Positions 25,695 through 37,810 are shown, counted from the stretch's first letter. The stretch: 64,000 bases of DNA from Solimicrobium silvestre (GCF_002976435.1 NZ_PUGF01000020.1:31955-95954); one strand, 5' to 3'. The notes: generated by a model from the sequence alone, not told the origin. A program made the numbers and translations.

Positions 25695-27770
25695 TTATTT
25701 AGTAAATGGGTTTGGCATAAAGTAGATCAGGAAACCCAACACGCCAAGTATCATGACAAAGGCATAGTGATAGATATAGCCGGTCTGAATTGTACGAATT
25801 GCTCTTGAAGACCAGGCAACCAGTTTGGCACTACCATTGACAATTAAACCGTCGATCAAACCTTTATCACCTATATTCCACAATCCGCCACCCAACAAAC
25901 GTGCGCCACCAGCAAAAACTACATCGTTAAATTTGTCCATGTAGTATTTATTGTCCAGCAATGTATAAATGAAGCTGAGATTTTTCTTAAGTGCCGCCGG
26001 AATTTCAGGTTTCACCATGTAGAACAAATAGGAGGTAGCAACACCCGCCACTGCCAACCAAAACGGCAATGAAGTAAGTGAGTGAATAGCCATACCTAAA
26101 GCGCCACCAACTTCATGGAATTCTTCAGTTAATGTTTGCATCGCTTCATGTTGACCGGCCACAAAAATTGCATCTTTAAAGAAGCTGCCATGCAACATAG
26201 GCTCAATAGTGAAATAACCGATTAACGCAGAAGGGATAGCCAATAAAATCAATGGCAATGTAATTACCCATGGAGATTCATGCGGTTTTTGCCCCGGAGC
26301 TAAACCGTGATGTTCGTGCGCATCGTGGTCATCTGCATGCGCATCCGCAGCATGATGGTCATCATGTCCGTGCTCAGCATGCGCTTTGCCGAAATTTTCT
26401 TTACCGTGGAAAACCAGGAAATACATACGGAAAGAGTAGAAAGCGGTAACGAATACACCAGCCAAAACAGAGAACTGAGCGAAGCCTGCACCAGCTAAAT
26501 GACTGCTTTGTACGGCTTCAATAATGCTATCTTTAGAATAAAAACCGGAGAAGAATGGCGTACCGATCAATGCCAGTGAACCAACTAATGAAGTAATCCA
26601 GGTAATCTTCATATATTTACGCAAGCCACCCATATTACGAATATCTTGGTCGTGATGCATACCCATGATGACTGAACCAGCACCTAAAAATAACAAGGCT
26701 TTAAAAAATGCATGCGTCATTAAGTGGAATACCGCAACTGAGTAAGCCGATGCACCTAGAGCGACTGTCATGTAACCAAGTTGCGATAAAGTTGAATAAG
26801 CAACGACGCGTTTAATATCGTTTTGTATGATGCCCATGAAACCCATGAACAAGGCAGTAATTGCGCCGATCACCAAAATAAACGACAAGGCGGTATCCGA
26901 CAATTCAAATAACGGCGACATACGTGCCACCATAAAAATACCGGCAGTTACCATTGTCGCAGCATGAATCAATGCTGAAATCGGAGTTGGGCCTTCCATT
27001 GAATCAGGCAACCATACATGCAATGGGAATTGCGCCGACTTACCCATCGCACCAATAAACAGGCAGATACAGGCAACGGTAACTAACATCCAGTCAGTGC
27101 CTGGCAATACGCCGTGCAGCAAGATGTCTTTATTAGCAAAAACTTCGCTGTAATTCATGCTATTGGTGTAAGCCACAATTAAGCCTATACCGAGAATGAA
27201 ACCAAAGTCCCCTACCCGATTGACTAAGAATGCTTTCATGTTGGCAAAAATTGCGGTCGGTTTGGTATACCAAAAACCGATCAGCAAATAGGAAACCAAA
27301 CCAACCGCTTCCCAGCCGAAAAACAATTGCAAGAAGTTGTTGCTCATAACTAGCATCAACATCGAGAAAGTAAACAAGGAAATATAAGAGAAAAAGCGGT
27401 TATACCCTTCGTCCTCTGCCATGTAGCCGATTGTGTAAATATGCACCATTAAAGACACAAATGTCACTACACACATCATCATTGCAGAAAGACTGTCTAT
27501 CTGAAAACCGACTTCCAGTTTTAAGCCAGCGACATCCATCCATTGATAGATCGTACCGTTAAAGCTTGCGCCGTCCAATACCGCCATCAAGGTGTAGATG
27601 GAAATGATCATCGCGATCAGCACGCCCAGAATAGTTACACTATGCGAGGTTTTACGTCCTACTATATTCCCTAAAAACTTAGTCCCAAGCAAACCTGCAA
27701 TAGCAGCGCCTGCCAGTGGTGCCAAAGGCACCGCCAAGAGTAATTGTGGGTTAATCTGCCCTACCGTCAT
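25695..27770 (-). CDS. nuoL: NADH-quinone oxidoreductase subunit L
   Basis: 691-residue distal antiporter-like subunit including the long lateral helix at its C-terminal end. FFGWEAVGLVSYLLIGFW and KSAQFPLHVWLPDSMEGPTP carry the conserved Glu and Lys. A His/Asp/Ala-rich loop occurs around residues 455-490 (DNA ~26290-26400), beyond the antiporter core; similar loops occur in other Burkholderiales. Fourth-from-last nuo gene in the transcript order given here. Confidence 0.97.
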   Translation of the reverse strand: MTVGQINPQLLLAVPLAPLAGAAIAGLLGTKFLGNIVGRKTSHSVTILGVLIAMIISIYTLMAVLDGASFNGTIYQWMDVAGLKLEVGFQIDSLSAMMMCVVTFVSLMVHIYTIGYMAEDEGYNRFFSYISLFTFSMLMLVMSNNFLQLFFGWEAVGLVSYLLIGFWYTKPTAIFANMKAFLVNRVGDFGFILGIGLIVAYTNSMNYSEVFANKDILLHGVLPGTDWMLVTVACICLFIGAMGKSAQFPLHVWLPDSMEGPTPISALIHAATMVTAGIFMVARMSPLFELSDTALSFILVIGAITALFMGFMGIIQNDIKRVVAYSTLSQLGYMTVALGASAYSVAVFHLMTHAFFKALLFLGAGSVIMGMHHDQDIRNMGGLRKYMKITWITSLVGSLALIGTPFFSGFYSKDSIIEAVQSSHLAGAGFAQFSVLAGVFVTAFYSFRMYFLVFHGKENFGKAHAEHGHDDHHAADAHADDHDAHEHHGLAPGQKPHESPWVITLPLILLAIPSALIGYFTIEPMLHGSFFKDAIFVAGQHEAMQTLTEEFHEVGGALGMAIHSLTSLPFWLAVAGVATSYLFYMVKPEIPAALKKNLSFIYTLLDNKYYMDKFNDVVFAGGARLLGGGLWNIGDKGLIDGLIVNGSAKLVAWSSRAIRTIQTGYIYHYAFVMILGVLGFLIYFMPNPFTK

Positions 27771-27776
27771 AATTAT

Positions 27777-28091
27777 CTATCCTTTGAGCGTATCTAAGTC
27801 TTCAACATTAATGGTGTCTAAATTGCGGAATAAGACGACCAAAATTGCCAAACCAATCGCAGACTCTGCTGCAGCCACGGTTAAGATGAAGAAAACAAAA
27901 ATTTGCCCTGCTGTGTCGCCCAGGTAATGAGAGAAAGCAATGAAATTCATATTCACTGCCAACAACATCAGTTCAATTGCCATCAATAAAACGATGATGT
28001 TTTTTCGATTCAGAAAAATGCCAATCACTGAAATTGCAAATAAAATTGCGCCAAGAATAAGGTAATGGCTAAGAGTAACTGTGAGTATCAT
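27777..28091 (-). CDS. nuoK: NADH-quinone oxidoreductase subunit K
   Basis: 104-residue, three-helix subunit of the complex I membrane arm. The two buried glutamates are seen in [16 protein letters not shown] and [15 protein letters not shown]. Its start overlaps the nuoJ stop by 4 bases. Confidence 0.96.
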   Translation of the reverse strand: MILTVTLSHYLILGAILFAISVIGIFLNRKNIIVLLMAIELMLLAVNMNFIAFSHYLGDTAGQIFVFFILTVAAAESAIGLAILVVLFRNLDTINVEDLDTLKG

Positions 28092-28747
28092 TTGCCCTCC
28101 TTGTTGGCGTCAGTAGTGCTGCTTGTATCTGCGCTTGCATCCGCTTTTGTGCGAGTCGATTCAGCTTGCATCTTAACAATCCGCACGCGATCCTTACTCT
28201 TCACTTTAACCGCCAACGCAGGGTCGAAATGTTTGGTGTCTTTACGTTTGCGCAGAGTCAATGCAACAGCAGCGACAATCCCTAACAACAAAATGGCAGC
28301 GGCAATTTCAAATGCGTAGACATAATGGGTATAAATCAATAAACCCAATACTTTCGTATTGTTGATGGTTTCTACTTTTGCTGGCAAGTTACTCACTGGC
28401 GTCCAAAAACCGCGTAACAACACCATCGACATTTCAAGCACAATCACTACGCCGACTGTTGCCGCTAACGGGAAATTGCCCCAGAAGCCTTCGCGGATTT
28501 TATCCATATTGATATCGAGCATCATCACTACGAACAAGAACAACACCATTACCGCACCGACATAAACCAGAACTAAAACAATCGCCAAAAATTCAGCTTG
28601 CAACAACATCCAAAGAGCAGCAGCACTAAAGAACGACAACACTAAAAAAAGTGCCGCATGCACAGGATTGCGTGCAGTAATAACGCGAAACGCAGCACAT
28701 ATTAATATGGCTGAGAATACGTAAAAGAGGACAGAGGTAAATTCCAT
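28088..28747 (-). CDS. nuoJ: NADH-quinone oxidoreductase subunit J
   Basis: 219-residue, five-helix membrane subunit; [18 protein letters not shown] is the conserved pi-bulge helix region. The last ~50 residues form a charged, Thr/Ser/Asp/Ala-rich cytoplasmic tail (many Lys and Arg, then [12 protein letters not shown]) not needed in most homologues. Confidence 0.96.
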   Translation of the reverse strand: MEFTSVLFYVFSAILICAAFRVITARNPVHAALFLVLSFFSAAALWMLLQAEFLAIVLVLVYVGAVMVLFLFVVMMLDINMDKIREGFWGNFPLAATVGVVIVLEMSMVLLRGFWTPVSNLPAKVETINNTKVLGLLIYTHYVYAFEIAAAILLLGIVAAVALTLRKRKDTKHFDPALAVKVKSKDRVRIVKMQAESTRTKADASADTSSTTDANKEGK

Positions 28748-28765
28748 TATTCGAGCACTTATAGG

Positions 28766-29254
28766 TTAACGGTACGCCGCATCTTTGGCACGAGCAGCTG
28801 CAATTTCCGGTTCATACTTAGTTCCGACTGCCAGCAACATTTCTTTTGTGAAGTACAAATCACCACGTTTTTCACCGTGATATTCCAATATGTGTGTTTC
28901 AACAATTGAATCAACCGGGCAAGACTCTTCGCAAAATCCGCAGAAAATACATTTAGTTAAATCAATGTCATAGCGCGTAGTACGACGGCTTCCGTCGGCA
29001 CGCTGTTCTGATTCAATCGTAATCGCCATTGCCGGGCAAACCGCTTCACAAAGTTTGCAAGCAATGCAGCGCTCTTCACCGTTTGGGTAACTGCGTAAAG
29101 CATGCAGACCACGGAAACGCGGTGACATTGGTGTTTTTTCTTCAGGAAATTGCACAGTAATCTTACGTGCAAACATATACCGACCTGTTAAGGCCATTCC
29201 TTTTATCAATTCACGCAGCATTAAGCTGGCGAAGAAATCTTTAATAGCGTGCAT
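28766..29254 (-). CDS. nuoI: NADH-quinone oxidoreductase subunit I
   Basis: 162 residues from the ATG at 29254, which fits the usual length of this subunit in Burkholderiales and has GGAAG 5 bases upstream; an ATG at 29266 adds four residues and cannot be excluded. Two 4Fe-4S motifs (clusters N6a/N6b): [12 protein letters not shown] and [15 protein letters not shown]. Part of the peripheral arm leading electrons to NuoB. Confidence 0.96.
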   Translation of the reverse strand: MHAIKDFFASLMLRELIKGMALTGRYMFARKITVQFPEEKTPMSPRFRGLHALRSYPNGEERCIACKLCEAVCPAMAITIESEQRADGSRRTTRYDIDLTKCIFCGFCEESCPVDSIVETHILEYHGEKRGDLYFTKEMLLAVGTKYEPEIAAARAKDAAYR

Positions 29255-29270
29255 CTTAGCTTCCATTCAC

Positions 29271-30344
29271 TTATTTCCAGATATTCCACGGGGTTTGCAT
29301 CCAAGCCGCCACGATCACTAAGTAAACCAGCGTTAGCGGAATAAATACTTTCCAGCCCAAACGCATAATTTGATCAAAGCGGTAACGTGGGAATGAAGCA
29401 CGCGCCCAAATAAACATGGAAACCACCACAAAGGTTTTAGCACCAAGCCAAATCCAGCCGGGTATCCAAGTTAAGAAACTAAACGGAGCTGCCCATCCAC
29501 CCAAGAACATCAATGAGGCCACCGCAGAAATCAAAATCATGTTGGCATATTCGGCCAGGAAGAACATGGCAAACGACATGCCTGAATATTCCACCATATG
29601 ACCAGCAACAATCTCAGATTCACCTTCAACCACGTCGAATGGATGACGATTGGTTTCAGCTATTCCAGAAATAATGTAGACAACAAACATCGGTAGCAAT
29701 GGCAACCAGTTCCAAGATAGAAAATTTATGCCCAGATCAAAGAAGCGACCTTTACTTTGGCTCATCACGATATCGGTCAGATTCAAGCTACCGGAAACCA
29801 TCAACACGATTACCAATACAAAACCCATTGCGATTTCATACGACACCATTTGTGCCGATGCGCGCATCGCACCTAAAAATGCGTATTTTGAGTTAGATGC
29901 CCAGCCCGCAATAATGACGCCATACACTTCCATGGAAGTGATTGCCATTAATAACAATAAACCGGCATTAACATTGGCCAGTACTGTTTCTGGGCCAAAA
30001 GGAATCACTGCCCAAGCAGCCAAGGCTGGCATGATCGTCATAATAGGTGCGATCACAAACAGAGCTTTATTCGCTTTAGTTGGAATAATAATTTCTTTGA
30101 GCAGCAATTTCAGTGCATCGGCAACCGGCTGCAACAAACCAGCAGGTCCAACACGATTTGGGCCTAAACGCACATGCATCCAGCCGATCATTTTGCGTTC
30201 CCATAACGTCAGGTACGCAACCAAGCCCATGATCGGCAAAGTAATGCAGATGATTTTAATTAATGTCCAAACTGTGACCCATATATTAGACCACCATGAT
30301 CCAAACCATGCGCCGCCATATGAATTGATAAAGTCCATAATCAT
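29271..30344 (-). CDS. nuoH: NADH-quinone oxidoreductase subunit H
   Basis: 357-residue membrane subunit (ND1 homologue) that helps form the quinone pocket. Conserved [20 protein letters not shown] and the acidic loop [20 protein letters not shown] are present. Its ATG overlaps the nuoG stop (TAATG); a second in-frame ATG two codons later is also possible. Confidence 0.97.
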   Translation of the reverse strand: MIMDFINSYGGAWFGSWWSNIWVTVWTLIKIICITLPIMGLVAYLTLWERKMIGWMHVRLGPNRVGPAGLLQPVADALKLLLKEIIIPTKANKALFVIAPIMTIMPALAAWAVIPFGPETVLANVNAGLLLLMAITSMEVYGVIIAGWASNSKYAFLGAMRASAQMVSYEIAMGFVLVIVLMVSGSLNLTDIVMSQSKGRFFDLGINFLSWNWLPLLPMFVVYIISGIAETNRHPFDVVEGESEIVAGHMVEYSGMSFAMFFLAEYANMILISAVASLMFLGGWAAPFSFLTWIPGWIWLGAKTFVVVSMFIWARASFPRYRFDQIMRLGWKVFIPLTLVYLVIVAAWMQTPWNIWK

Positions 30345-32662
30345 TACGCACGCTCCACAGTAATTTGACCGAACATTGCGCCAAGTGATGCGGTAACTGG
30401 ATGCCCTGCAGCAACTCTAACTACGCCAGCCGGCAAGCCTTTATCACGCGACACTGGCAACAATACGCTTCGACCAGCTTGGCTGACTTTAACGATATCG
30501 CCATCAACTAGTCCCATTTCGGTTAAATGAGCCGCCGCCATCCAGGCACGTGGTGGTTTTGCATCCGCTGTTTCTTGCAGTGCTTCAGAACGACGCGCTA
30601 AAGCGTCTGTGCTATAGATAGCCACATTTGAAATTCGCTCAAAGCCTGCAACAGGAGTAACTTTATCCACGCCTGAAACGGTCAGACTAATCTTGTTATT
30701 TAGAAGGCTGGATAAGTCCGTTTGTTTTTGCAGTAACTCATCACGCACTGATTCCGATGTTTCGTAATCAAAACCGGCTATACCGAGTAAGTTGCCAAGA
30801 ACGCGCAATACTTTCCATGCTGGACGAGTATCACCCAATGGTTTGACTGCACCATTAAAACTTTGTGCGCGACCTTCACAGTTCACGAAGGTGCCTGAAG
30901 TTTCAGTAAATGGTGCGATTGGCAGTAATACATCGGCGTAATCCAGTGCCTGTTTAAATGCCGACAACACAATCACCATTTCAGCCTGCTCTAATGCCGG
31001 ACGAGCATCAGTCGCACAATCCAGCAGCGGATCTGCATTCAACAAGACGTAGGCTTTACGCGCTTGTGTCAACATTTGCTGTGCATTCAAGCCGTTTTGA
31101 CCTGGCAAAGCATTGGCGATGTAACCGCCTACGGTATTTGCAGCTTCTGTCAAATATCCAAACTTAATGCCGGTTTGTTCAGCAATCCACTGAGCAACTG
31201 CGTGTAATTGCGTTGCTTGCGGATGTTGGGTAACTGCATTACCCAACATAATCGCGTTTTTATCACCAGCTAACAGATCGGCGGCAATTGCACGCGCTGC
31301 GTCTGAAATAGTGATTTGCGCGACTGGCGCAGTAACGCCTTTAGCTTCAGCAACTACCAACATAATTTCTGTTAATGCAGACAACCATGCTGACGGTGCA
31401 CAAATTAATTTGTTTGCGACTGGCATCAACAAATCATCATCACTAGCATGCAGAATCGAAATTTTGCTACCGACTTTAGTCGAATGACGCAAACGAGCCG
31501 CCAACAATGGGTGATCTTTACGCAGGAAAGAACCGATTACCAAAACATTGGTCAATTCTGCAAACTCAGCAATCGGCATACCCAACCAAGGTTTGAAACC
31601 GGTTGTTACTGTGTCGTCAGATGCACGCAGGCGGAAATCAATATTTTCACTGCCCATGCCACGTATTACTTTTTGCAGCAAACTTAACTCTTCTAGCGTG
31701 GAGTGCGGGGTTGCCAAAGCACCGATCGCAGCTGCGCCGTGTTCATGTTTGATATTTTTCAAACCATGCGCAACATATTCCAGCGCTGTTTGCCAGTCAG
31801 TTTCCTGCCATTGGCCGCCCTGTTTGATCATCGGCTTAGTCAAACGCTGTTCGCTATTCAAAGCTTCGTAGGAGAAACGATCTTTATCGGTAATCCAGCA
31901 TTCGTTGACTGCTTCGTTTTCAAGTGGCAAAACGCGCATAACTTTATTGTTTTTAACTTGAACAATCAGGTTACTACCTAAGCCATCGTGCGGACTAACT
32001 GATTTACGGCGTGACAATTCCCAAGTACGCGCTGAATAGCGGAATGGCTTGGAAGTCAACGCACCAACTGGGCAGATATCAATCATGTTGCCGGACAGTT
32101 CGGAATCAATTGTCTTACCAACGAATGTCGTGATTTCTGCGTGTTCGCCGCGACCCAACATGCCTAATTCCATCACGCCAGCAATTTCCTGACCAAAACG
32201 AACGCATCGTGTGCAATGAATGCAACGAGTCATGTCTTCCATTGAAATCAACGGACCGGCGTTTTTATGAAAAACTACCCGTTTTTCTTCTTCATAGCGT
32301 GAAGACGATTTACCATAGCCGACGGCCAAATCTTGCAATTGACATTCACCACCCTGATCGCAAATTGGGCAATCGAGCGGATGGTTAATCAGCAAAAATT
32401 CCATTACTTCTTTTTGCGCCTTAACCGCTTTATCGCTCTTGGAGCGCACGATCATGCCGGCTGTTACCGGAGTAGCGCAAGCTGGCAATGGCTTAGGTGC
32501 TTTTTCAACCTCAACCAGACACATACGGCAACTTGCCGCGATAGATAATTTTTTGTGATAGCAAAAATGTGGAATGTAAGTGCCCAATTTATTGGCAGCA
32601 TCCATTACCATGCTGCCTGGTGGCACTTCAACTTTTTTGCCGTCGATTTCGATTTCAACCAT
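30344..32662 (-). CDS. nuoG: NADH-quinone oxidoreductase subunit G
   Basis: 772 residues from the ATG at 32662; the extra upstream codons to 32737 run into nuoF and lack family similarity. N-terminal [2Fe-2S] domain ([15 protein letters not shown]), a His-Cys 4Fe-4S site ([18 protein letters not shown]), a second 4Fe-4S site ([16 protein letters not shown]) and a large molybdopterin-oxidoreductase-like domain that has lost its cofactor role. Confidence 0.97.
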   Translation of the reverse strand: MVEIEIDGKKVEVPPGSMVMDAANKLGTYIPHFCYHKKLSIAASCRMCLVEVEKAPKPLPACATPVTAGMIVRSKSDKAVKAQKEVMEFLLINHPLDCPICDQGGECQLQDLAVGYGKSSSRYEEEKRVVFHKNAGPLISMEDMTRCIHCTRCVRFGQEIAGVMELGMLGRGEHAEITTFVGKTIDSELSGNMIDICPVGALTSKPFRYSARTWELSRRKSVSPHDGLGSNLIVQVKNNKVMRVLPLENEAVNECWITDKDRFSYEALNSEQRLTKPMIKQGGQWQETDWQTALEYVAHGLKNIKHEHGAAAIGALATPHSTLEELSLLQKVIRGMGSENIDFRLRASDDTVTTGFKPWLGMPIAEFAELTNVLVIGSFLRKDHPLLAARLRHSTKVGSKISILHASDDDLLMPVANKLICAPSAWLSALTEIMLVVAEAKGVTAPVAQITISDAARAIAADLLAGDKNAIMLGNAVTQHPQATQLHAVAQWIAEQTGIKFGYLTEAANTVGGYIANALPGQNGLNAQQMLTQARKAYVLLNADPLLDCATDARPALEQAEMVIVLSAFKQALDYADVLLPIAPFTETSGTFVNCEGRAQSFNGAVKPLGDTRPAWKVLRVLGNLLGIAGFDYETSESVRDELLQKQTDLSSLLNNKISLTVSGVDKVTPVAGFERISNVAIYSTDALARRSEALQETADAKPPRAWMAAAHLTEMGLVDGDIVKVSQAGRSVLLPVSRDKGLPAGVVRVAAGHPVTASLGAMFGQITVERA

Positions 32663-32687
32663 GGTATTCTCTGGCCTATTCTTTAGC

Positions 32688-33983
32688 CTAAAGGTATGTC
32701 GGTACCAAGCAATGCTTATGCTCGATGTGATATTCAAACTCTGCGCGGAAGTTCTTGATCATAGCGCGCACTGGCATCGCAGCAGCATCACCAAGCGCAC
32801 AAATAGTGCGACCTTGAATGCCATCCGAAATGCTATTTAACATATCCAGATCATCAGCACGACCTTGGCCGTGCTCAATACGATGCACCATACGATATAA
32901 CCAGCCAGTACCTTCACGGCATGGCGTACATTGTCCGCATGATTCTTCGTAGTAAAAATACGATAAACGCAATAAAGATTTGACCATGCAACGGGTTTCA
33001 TCCATCACGATAACGGCACCGGAACCAAGCATAGAACCAGCTTTAGCGATGGAATCATAATCCATATCGGTTGCCATCATTACATCACCAGTTAACACTG
33101 GCATCGATGAGCCGCCAGGAATAACGGCTTTAATCTTTTTACCGTCACGCATACCGCCAGCCAATTCAAGCAGCGTTGCAAACGGCGTACCCATCGGCAC
33201 TTCGTAATTGCCCGGCTTAGCTACGTCGCCCGACATCGAGAAAATTTTGGTGCCGCCGTTGTTTGGTTTACCGATGGCTGCATACGCTTCGCCGCCCATA
33301 TTCATGACAAACGGCACAGCTGCAAAGGTTTCGGTGTTATTAATTGTGGTCGGCTTACCGTACAAACCAAAGCTCGCTGGGAATGGCGGTTTAAAGCGCG
33401 GCTGGCCTTTTTTACCTTCCAATGATTCCAGCAAAGCCGTTTCTTCACCACAGATATAAGCGCCATAACCGTGGAAAGCATGCAATTGAAAACTAAAGCT
33501 GGAGCCCTGAATGTTGTCACCCAACATTCCTGCTGCACGTGCTTGTTCTAACGCCTCTTCAAAACGGTCGTAATCAGCAAAAATCTCACCGTGAATATAG
33601 TTGTAACCGACGGTGATGCCCATGGCGTAAGCACCAATCGCCATACCTTCAATCAACGCATGCGGATTGTAGCGAATGATGTCGCGGTCTTTAAATGTAC
33701 CCGGCTCACCTTCGTCGGTATTACATACTAAATATTTTTGACCTGGAAATTGACGCGGCATAAAGCTCCACTTCAATCCAGTTGGGAAACCGGCACCGCC
33801 GCGACCACGCAAGGAGGATGCTTTTAATTCAGCAATCACTTGTTCAGGGGTGATGCCTTCGGTCAGGATACGTTTTAAGGCGCTGTAACCACCGCGTTTA
33901 ACGTAGTCGGCCAAGCCCCAGTTTGTCCCGTCTAATCCAGCCAATATTAATGGCTTAATGTGTCTGGTATGTAAGCTGGTCAT
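32688..33983 (-). CDS. nuoF: NADH-quinone oxidoreductase subunit F
   Basis: 431-residue NADH- and FMN-binding subunit. [17 protein letters not shown] and [16 protein letters not shown] bind [22 protein letters not shown] with a later Cys binds cluster N3. ATGA overlap with nuoE. It lacks the N-terminal thioredoxin-like extension seen in FdsB at the left end of the window, which keeps the two apart. Confidence 0.97.
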   Translation of the reverse strand: MTSLHTRHIKPLILAGLDGTNWGLADYVKRGGYSALKRILTEGITPEQVIAELKASSLRGRGGAGFPTGLKWSFMPRQFPGQKYLVCNTDEGEPGTFKDRDIIRYNPHALIEGMAIGAYAMGITVGYNYIHGEIFADYDRFEEALEQARAAGMLGDNIQGSSFSFQLHAFHGYGAYICGEETALLESLEGKKGQPRFKPPFPASFGLYGKPTTINNTETFAAVPFVMNMGGEAYAAIGKPNNGGTKIFSMSGDVAKPGNYEVPMGTPFATLLELAGGMRDGKKIKAVIPGGSSMPVLTGDVMMATDMDYDSIAKAGSMLGSGAVIVMDETRCMVKSLLRLSYFYYEESCGQCTPCREGTGWLYRMVHRIEHGQGRADDLDMLNSISDGIQGRTICALGDAAAMPVRAMIKNFRAEFEYHIEHKHCLVPTYL

Positions 33984-34501
33984 TTGCGAGAGCCCTCATT
34001 GCCTGAAGCGTCAGCTGGAGAGGTATTTTTTAACTCATCAACCAAAGCATCAATTTTTTGATCTGACATAAAACTACACATACGCTTATTGTTGACCAAC
34101 ATCACCGGCGCATCACCGCAAGCCCCCATGCATTCACCTTCCATTAAGGTGAATTTATGGTCTGCAGTGGTTTCTCTATAGTCGATACCGAGTTTGTGCT
34201 TTAAATGATGTGCCGCTTTTTCACCACCAGACAACGCACAAGGCAAATTAGTGCAAACAGTGATTTTGAACTGCCCAACCGGCTTGGTATTGTACATATT
34301 GTAGAAAGTGGCAACCTCTTGCACAGCCACTGCTGGCATGCGTAAATAGTCAGCAACTTCTTGCAGAACTTCGGGCGGCAACCAACTGGTTTGGTCTTGC
34401 GCAATAGCCAGCGCAGCCATGACAGCAGATTGTCGTTGATCGTCTGGAAATTTTGCAATTTCACGATCTATTTTTTTATACGTTTGCTCAGATAACAGCA
34501 T
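33980..34501 (-). CDS. nuoE: NADH-quinone oxidoreductase subunit E
   Basis: 173 residues from the ATG at 34501 (AAGG site 8 bases before it); seven upstream codons are unlikely to be used. Thioredoxin-like fold with [2Fe-2S] cluster N1a ligands [11 protein letters not shown] and [11 protein letters not shown]. Partner of NuoF. Confidence 0.96.
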   Translation of the reverse strand: MLLSEQTYKKIDREIAKFPDDQRQSAVMAALAIAQDQTSWLPPEVLQEVADYLRMPAVAVQEVATFYNMYNTKPVGQFKITVCTNLPCALSGGEKAAHHLKHKLGIDYRETTADHKFTLMEGECMGACGDAPVMLVNNKRMCSFMSDQKIDALVDELKNTSPADASGNEGSRK

Positions 34502-34536
34502 AAATTTAACCTTAAATATCAACCACGAGCGCCTGA

Positions 34537-35790
34537 TTAGCGGTCAATTTCACCAAATACAATATCTTGAGTACCAATAATGGTCACCGCATCAGCGATC
34601 ATATGGCCTGTTGCCATTTCATTTAACGACTGCAAATGCGCAAAACCAGGAGCACGGATTTTTACCCGGTATGGTTTATTGGCACCGTCTGAAAGCAAAT
34701 AAATTCCAAACTCACCCTTAGGATGCTCAACCGCCGAATAAGCCTCACTGACCGGCACATGAAAACCTTCAGTAAATAATTTGAAGTGATGGATTAAATC
34801 TTCCATGTTCGACTTCATGCCAACGCGTGACGGCGGTGCTACTTTATGATTAGTAGTCATTACCGGGCCCGGGTTATTCCGCAACCATTCTACGCATTGC
34901 TTGATAATCCGGTTGGATTGACGCATTTCCTCAACCCGTACCAGGTAACGATCATAACTATCGCCATTGACGCCGACTGGAATATCAAAATTCAGCAAAT
35001 CATAAACTTCATAAGGTTGTTTTTTACGCAAATCCCATTCAACGCCCGAACCGCGCAACATGGCACCGGTAAAGCCCATGGCTTTGGCGCGCTCAGGAGA
35101 AACCACGCCGATACCAACCAGACGTTGCTTCCAGATGCGGTTATCCGTCAATAAGGTTTCGTATTCATCAACATAAGTCGGAAAACGTACGGTAAAGTCT
35201 TCGATAAAATCGAGCAGTGAACCGCTGCGATTATTATTCAAAACTTGCATGGTTTTAGCATTGCGCAAATGCGAGGCTTCGTATTGCGGCATTGTGTCCG
35301 GCAAATCGCGATATACGCCGCCCGGACGATAGTAAGCTGCATGCATACGCGCACCGGAAACGGCTTCGTAGCAATCCATCAAATCTTCGCGTTCGCGGAA
35401 AGCGTACAAAAATACCGCCATCGCACCGACGTCCAGAGCATGCGCACCTAACCACAGCAAATGATTCAATAAACGGGTAATTTCATCGAACATTACGCGA
35501 ATATATTGCGCACGCAAAGGCACTTCCAAGCCCAACATTTTTTCAATTGCCATTACATACGCGTGCTCGTTACACATCATTGAGACGTAATCGAGACGAT
35601 CCATGTACGGAACGGATTGCAAGTATGTTTTTTGTTCTGCTAATTTTTCCGTTGCACGATGTAACAAGCCGATATGTGGATCAGCGCGCTGAATAACCTC
35701 ACCATCCAACTCCAACACCAAGCGCAAAACGCCATGCGCGGCAGGATGCTGGGGTCCAAAATTCAAGGTGTAATTCTTTATCTCAGCCAT
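34537..35790 (-). CDS. nuoD: NADH-quinone oxidoreductase subunit D
   Basis: 417-residue 49-kDa-type subunit lining the quinone site. Family segments: [20 protein letters not shown] with the conserved His pair, [20 protein letters not shown], and [20 protein letters not shown]. Separate from NuoC, unlike the fused NuoCD of enterobacteria. Confidence 0.97.
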   Translation of the reverse strand: MAEIKNYTLNFGPQHPAAHGVLRLVLELDGEVIQRADPHIGLLHRATEKLAEQKTYLQSVPYMDRLDYVSMMCNEHAYVMAIEKMLGLEVPLRAQYIRVMFDEITRLLNHLLWLGAHALDVGAMAVFLYAFREREDLMDCYEAVSGARMHAAYYRPGGVYRDLPDTMPQYEASHLRNAKTMQVLNNNRSGSLLDFIEDFTVRFPTYVDEYETLLTDNRIWKQRLVGIGVVSPERAKAMGFTGAMLRGSGVEWDLRKKQPYEVYDLLNFDIPVGVNGDSYDRYLVRVEEMRQSNRIIKQCVEWLRNNPGPVMTTNHKVAPPSRVGMKSNMEDLIHHFKLFTEGFHVPVSEAYSAVEHPKGEFGIYLLSDGANKPYRVKIRAPGFAHLQSLNEMATGHMIADAVTIIGTQDIVFGEIDR

Positions 35791-35884
35791 TAAATACCTC
35801 TATATATCTGTTGCGCATCTCAATTTTATTGACGCACTTTTCTTGGCACCGCATACGCAGAATTGATCACAATAAGGCTTAGAG

Positions 35885-36484
35885 TCAACCGTTATTGCCG
35901 TAGTTTTCTTCACGAATAATACGTGGAACGTTTTCACGCGGCTCGATCGTAACCGGCTGATAAATGACGCGTTTTTGCTCAGCGTCATAGCGCATTTCAA
36001 CGTAACCAGAAACCGGAAAATCTTTACGGAAGGGATGACCAATAAAGCCGTAATCAGTCAGAATACGTCGCAAATCGTTATGACCATCGAACAAGATACC
36101 GTACAAATCAAACGCTTCGCGCTCGTACCAGTTTGCTGCTGACCATACTTCAGCCAAAGAAGCTAACATCGGCATTTCATCATCAGGAGCAAATACTCGT
36201 ACACGCAGGCGCCAGTTGTTGGCAATCGACAGCAAATGGGTTACTGCAGCAAAACGCTTACCAGCCCACGAACCTTCGCCATAGGTCGAATAATCAACGC
36301 CGCACAAATCGATTAACTCTTCAAAATGGGTCGCTAAATTATCACGCAATTCAGTCATGACAGATAAGTAATCAGCGTGATCCACGACCAGAGTCAACTC
36401 TCCCAGCGCCAATGACAAATCATAGGCACGCTCCGCCATTATTGCGCGCACCGCCGACTCAAGCTTTTCTAATTTTGTCGTCAT
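35885..36484 (-). CDS. nuoC: NADH-quinone oxidoreductase subunit C
   Basis: 199 residues from the ATG at 36484 ([12 protein letters not shown]), the usual betaproteobacterial start and length; 17 extra codons to an ATG at 36535 are possible, as the ribosome site is weak for both. Family signature: [20 protein letters not shown]. The nuoC-nuoD gap of 94 bases is the longest within the operon and no promoter stands out in it. Confidence 0.95.
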   Translation of the reverse strand: MTTKLEKLESAVRAIMAERAYDLSLALGELTLVVDHADYLSVMTELRDNLATHFEELIDLCGVDYSTYGEGSWAGKRFAAVTHLLSIANNWRLRVRVFAPDDEMPMLASLAEVWSAANWYEREAFDLYGILFDGHNDLRRILTDYGFIGHPFRKDFPVSGYVEMRYDAEQKRVIYQPVTIEPRENVPRIIREENYGNNG

Positions 36485-36547
36485 ATTTTTATCAAACTCA
36501 TCAAACTGCGAATTAATGCTTCGCATGTGTTTCATTAGTGCGCTTCA

Positions 36548-37024
36548 TTAGCGCGCAATGGTATTGGTACGCTTGATCTTGTTTTGCAACTGCATCACGC
36601 CATACAACAATGCTTCTGCAGTAGGGGGACAACCAGGCACATAAATATCAACCGGAACAATCCGGTCACAGCCACGCACCACCGAATAGGAATAGTGATA
36701 ATAACCGCCGCCATTAGCGCAAGAACCCATGGAAATCACCCAGCGCGGCTCTGCCATTTGATCGTAAACTTTACGCAGTGCCGGCGCCATTTTATTGCAC
36801 AAAGTGCCTGCTACAATCATGACATCAGATTGCCGTGGCGATGGACGAAACACAACACCAAAACGATCAAGATCATAACGCGAAGCACCGGCATGCATCA
36901 TTTCAACAGCACAACAAGCCAAACCAAACGACATAGGCCACATTGAGCCGGTACGCGTCCAATTAATAAGCTTATCCGCCGTTGTTGTTACAAAACCTTC
37001 GTTAAATATGCCTTCAATTGACAT
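36548..37024 (-). CDS. nuoB: NADH-quinone oxidoreductase subunit B
   Basis: 158 residues from the ATG at 37024, preceded by AGGGTGG; a longer reading to 37075 adds an unrelated Lys-rich lead. Ligands of cluster N2 are visible: the tandem Cys pair in [22 protein letters not shown] and [14 protein letters not shown]. It passes electrons to quinone. Confidence 0.97.
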   Translation of the reverse strand: MSIEGIFNEGFVTTTADKLINWTRTGSMWPMSFGLACCAVEMMHAGASRYDLDRFGVVFRPSPRQSDVMIVAGTLCNKMAPALRKVYDQMAEPRWVISMGSCANGGGYYHYSYSVVRGCDRIVPVDIYVPGCPPTAEALLYGVMQLQNKIKRTNTIAR

Positions 37025-37116
37025 AGAACCACCCTTTTGGCTTTTCTTCAGACTTGCTTCGTAGAGCAAATCCATACTTGCTACTACACCTACTACTACA
37101 ATTAATCTTTAACGAA

Positions 37117-37476
37117 CTACTCCCAATCCAGCGCGCCTTTTTTCCAGATATACCAAAAGCCTATGCCAAATTCAGCAATAAAGCCCAGCATTACCAGAAA
37201 GCCAGCCCAACCCAGATCGCGGTTAGCCACGGCCCAAGGGAAGAAAAATGCTGTTTCCAGATCAAATAAAATGAATAAGATAGCGACGAGATAATAACGC
37301 ACGTCAAACTTCATGCGAGCATCTTCAAACGCTTCAAAACCACATTCATAGGGAGATAATTTTTGCGCATCCGGCTTATGCGGAGCTGCCAGGCGACCTA
37401 GCAATTGCGGGACCACGCCGACCAGAATGCCGACGATAATAAATAACAGGACAGGGAAATAATTTTCGAGGTTCAC
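37117..37476 (-). CDS. nuoA: NADH-quinone oxidoreductase subunit A (GTG start)
   Basis: 119 residues from a GTG codon at 37476 ([13 protein letters not shown]), which gives exactly the family's usual length and N-terminus; the frame stays open upstream to an ATG at 37542 but those 22 residues do not fit. Three membrane helices; conserved [20 protein letters not shown] and [14 protein letters not shown]. No Shine-Dalgarno is visible before the GTG, so initiation may be weak or need upstream structure. First gene of the operon. Confidence 0.93.
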   Translation of the reverse strand: MNLENYFPVLLFIIVGILVGVVPQLLGRLAAPHKPDAQKLSPYECGFEAFEDARMKFDVRYYLVAILFILFDLETAFFFPWAVANRDLGWAGFLVMLGFIAEFGIGFWYIWKKGALDWE

Positions 37477-37603
37477 GATTGGGCAATAAAAAGCTAAAAG
37501 TGGTTTAATTTCTGGTTTTGCATTTGAGCTCAAATAACACAAGCTACTGCAACCGCCCCGAAACCATCATGCTTTTAACAAGCATGAATTGGCTCTTTGT
37601 TTA

Positions 37604-37688
37604 TGGTGCCGACGACGAGACTCGAACTCGTACAGCTTTCGCCACTACCCCCTCAAGATAGCGTGTCTACCAATTTCACCACGTCGGC
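37604..37688 (-). tRNA. tRNA-Leu (anticodon GAG)
   Basis: 85-base cloverleaf on the minus strand with acceptor GCCGACG / CGTCGGC, discriminator A and encoded CCA (37604-37606). The anticodon stem CTATC/GGTAG closes a 7-base loop TTGAGGG, giving GAG. A long variable arm typical of class II tRNAs lies between the anticodon stem and the T arm (GAGTTCGAGTCTC). It reads CUC/CUU codons. It lies between secG and nuoA. Confidence 0.96.
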
Positions 37689-37736
37689 CTTATTACTAAT
37701 TTTCTTAACTGCTTTAACTTCCTAAGCAAGTGCAGC

Positions 37737-37765
37737 ATTCTACTTGATTAGGACTATTTGTTCAA
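37737..37765 (-). promoter_or_regulatory. Sigma-70-type promoter for tRNA-Leu, perhaps also nuo
   Basis: -35 TTGAAC (37760-37765), exactly 17 bases, -10 TAGAAT (37737-37742), reading leftward ~40 bases ahead of the mature tRNA. The only hairpin between tRNA and nuoA (CATGCTT/AAGCATG, ~37570-37588) has no U-tract, so read-through into nuoA is plausible. Confidence 0.7.
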
Positions 37766-37810
37766 CGCACAATTACCTAAAAACAAGCAATTTCAGGCTA
37801 TTTTTTGAAA

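Noticed and set aside
37477..37542. 22-residue ATG-started extension of NuoA
   Set aside because: Family length and N-terminus match the GTG at 37476; the extension has no membrane or family pattern.
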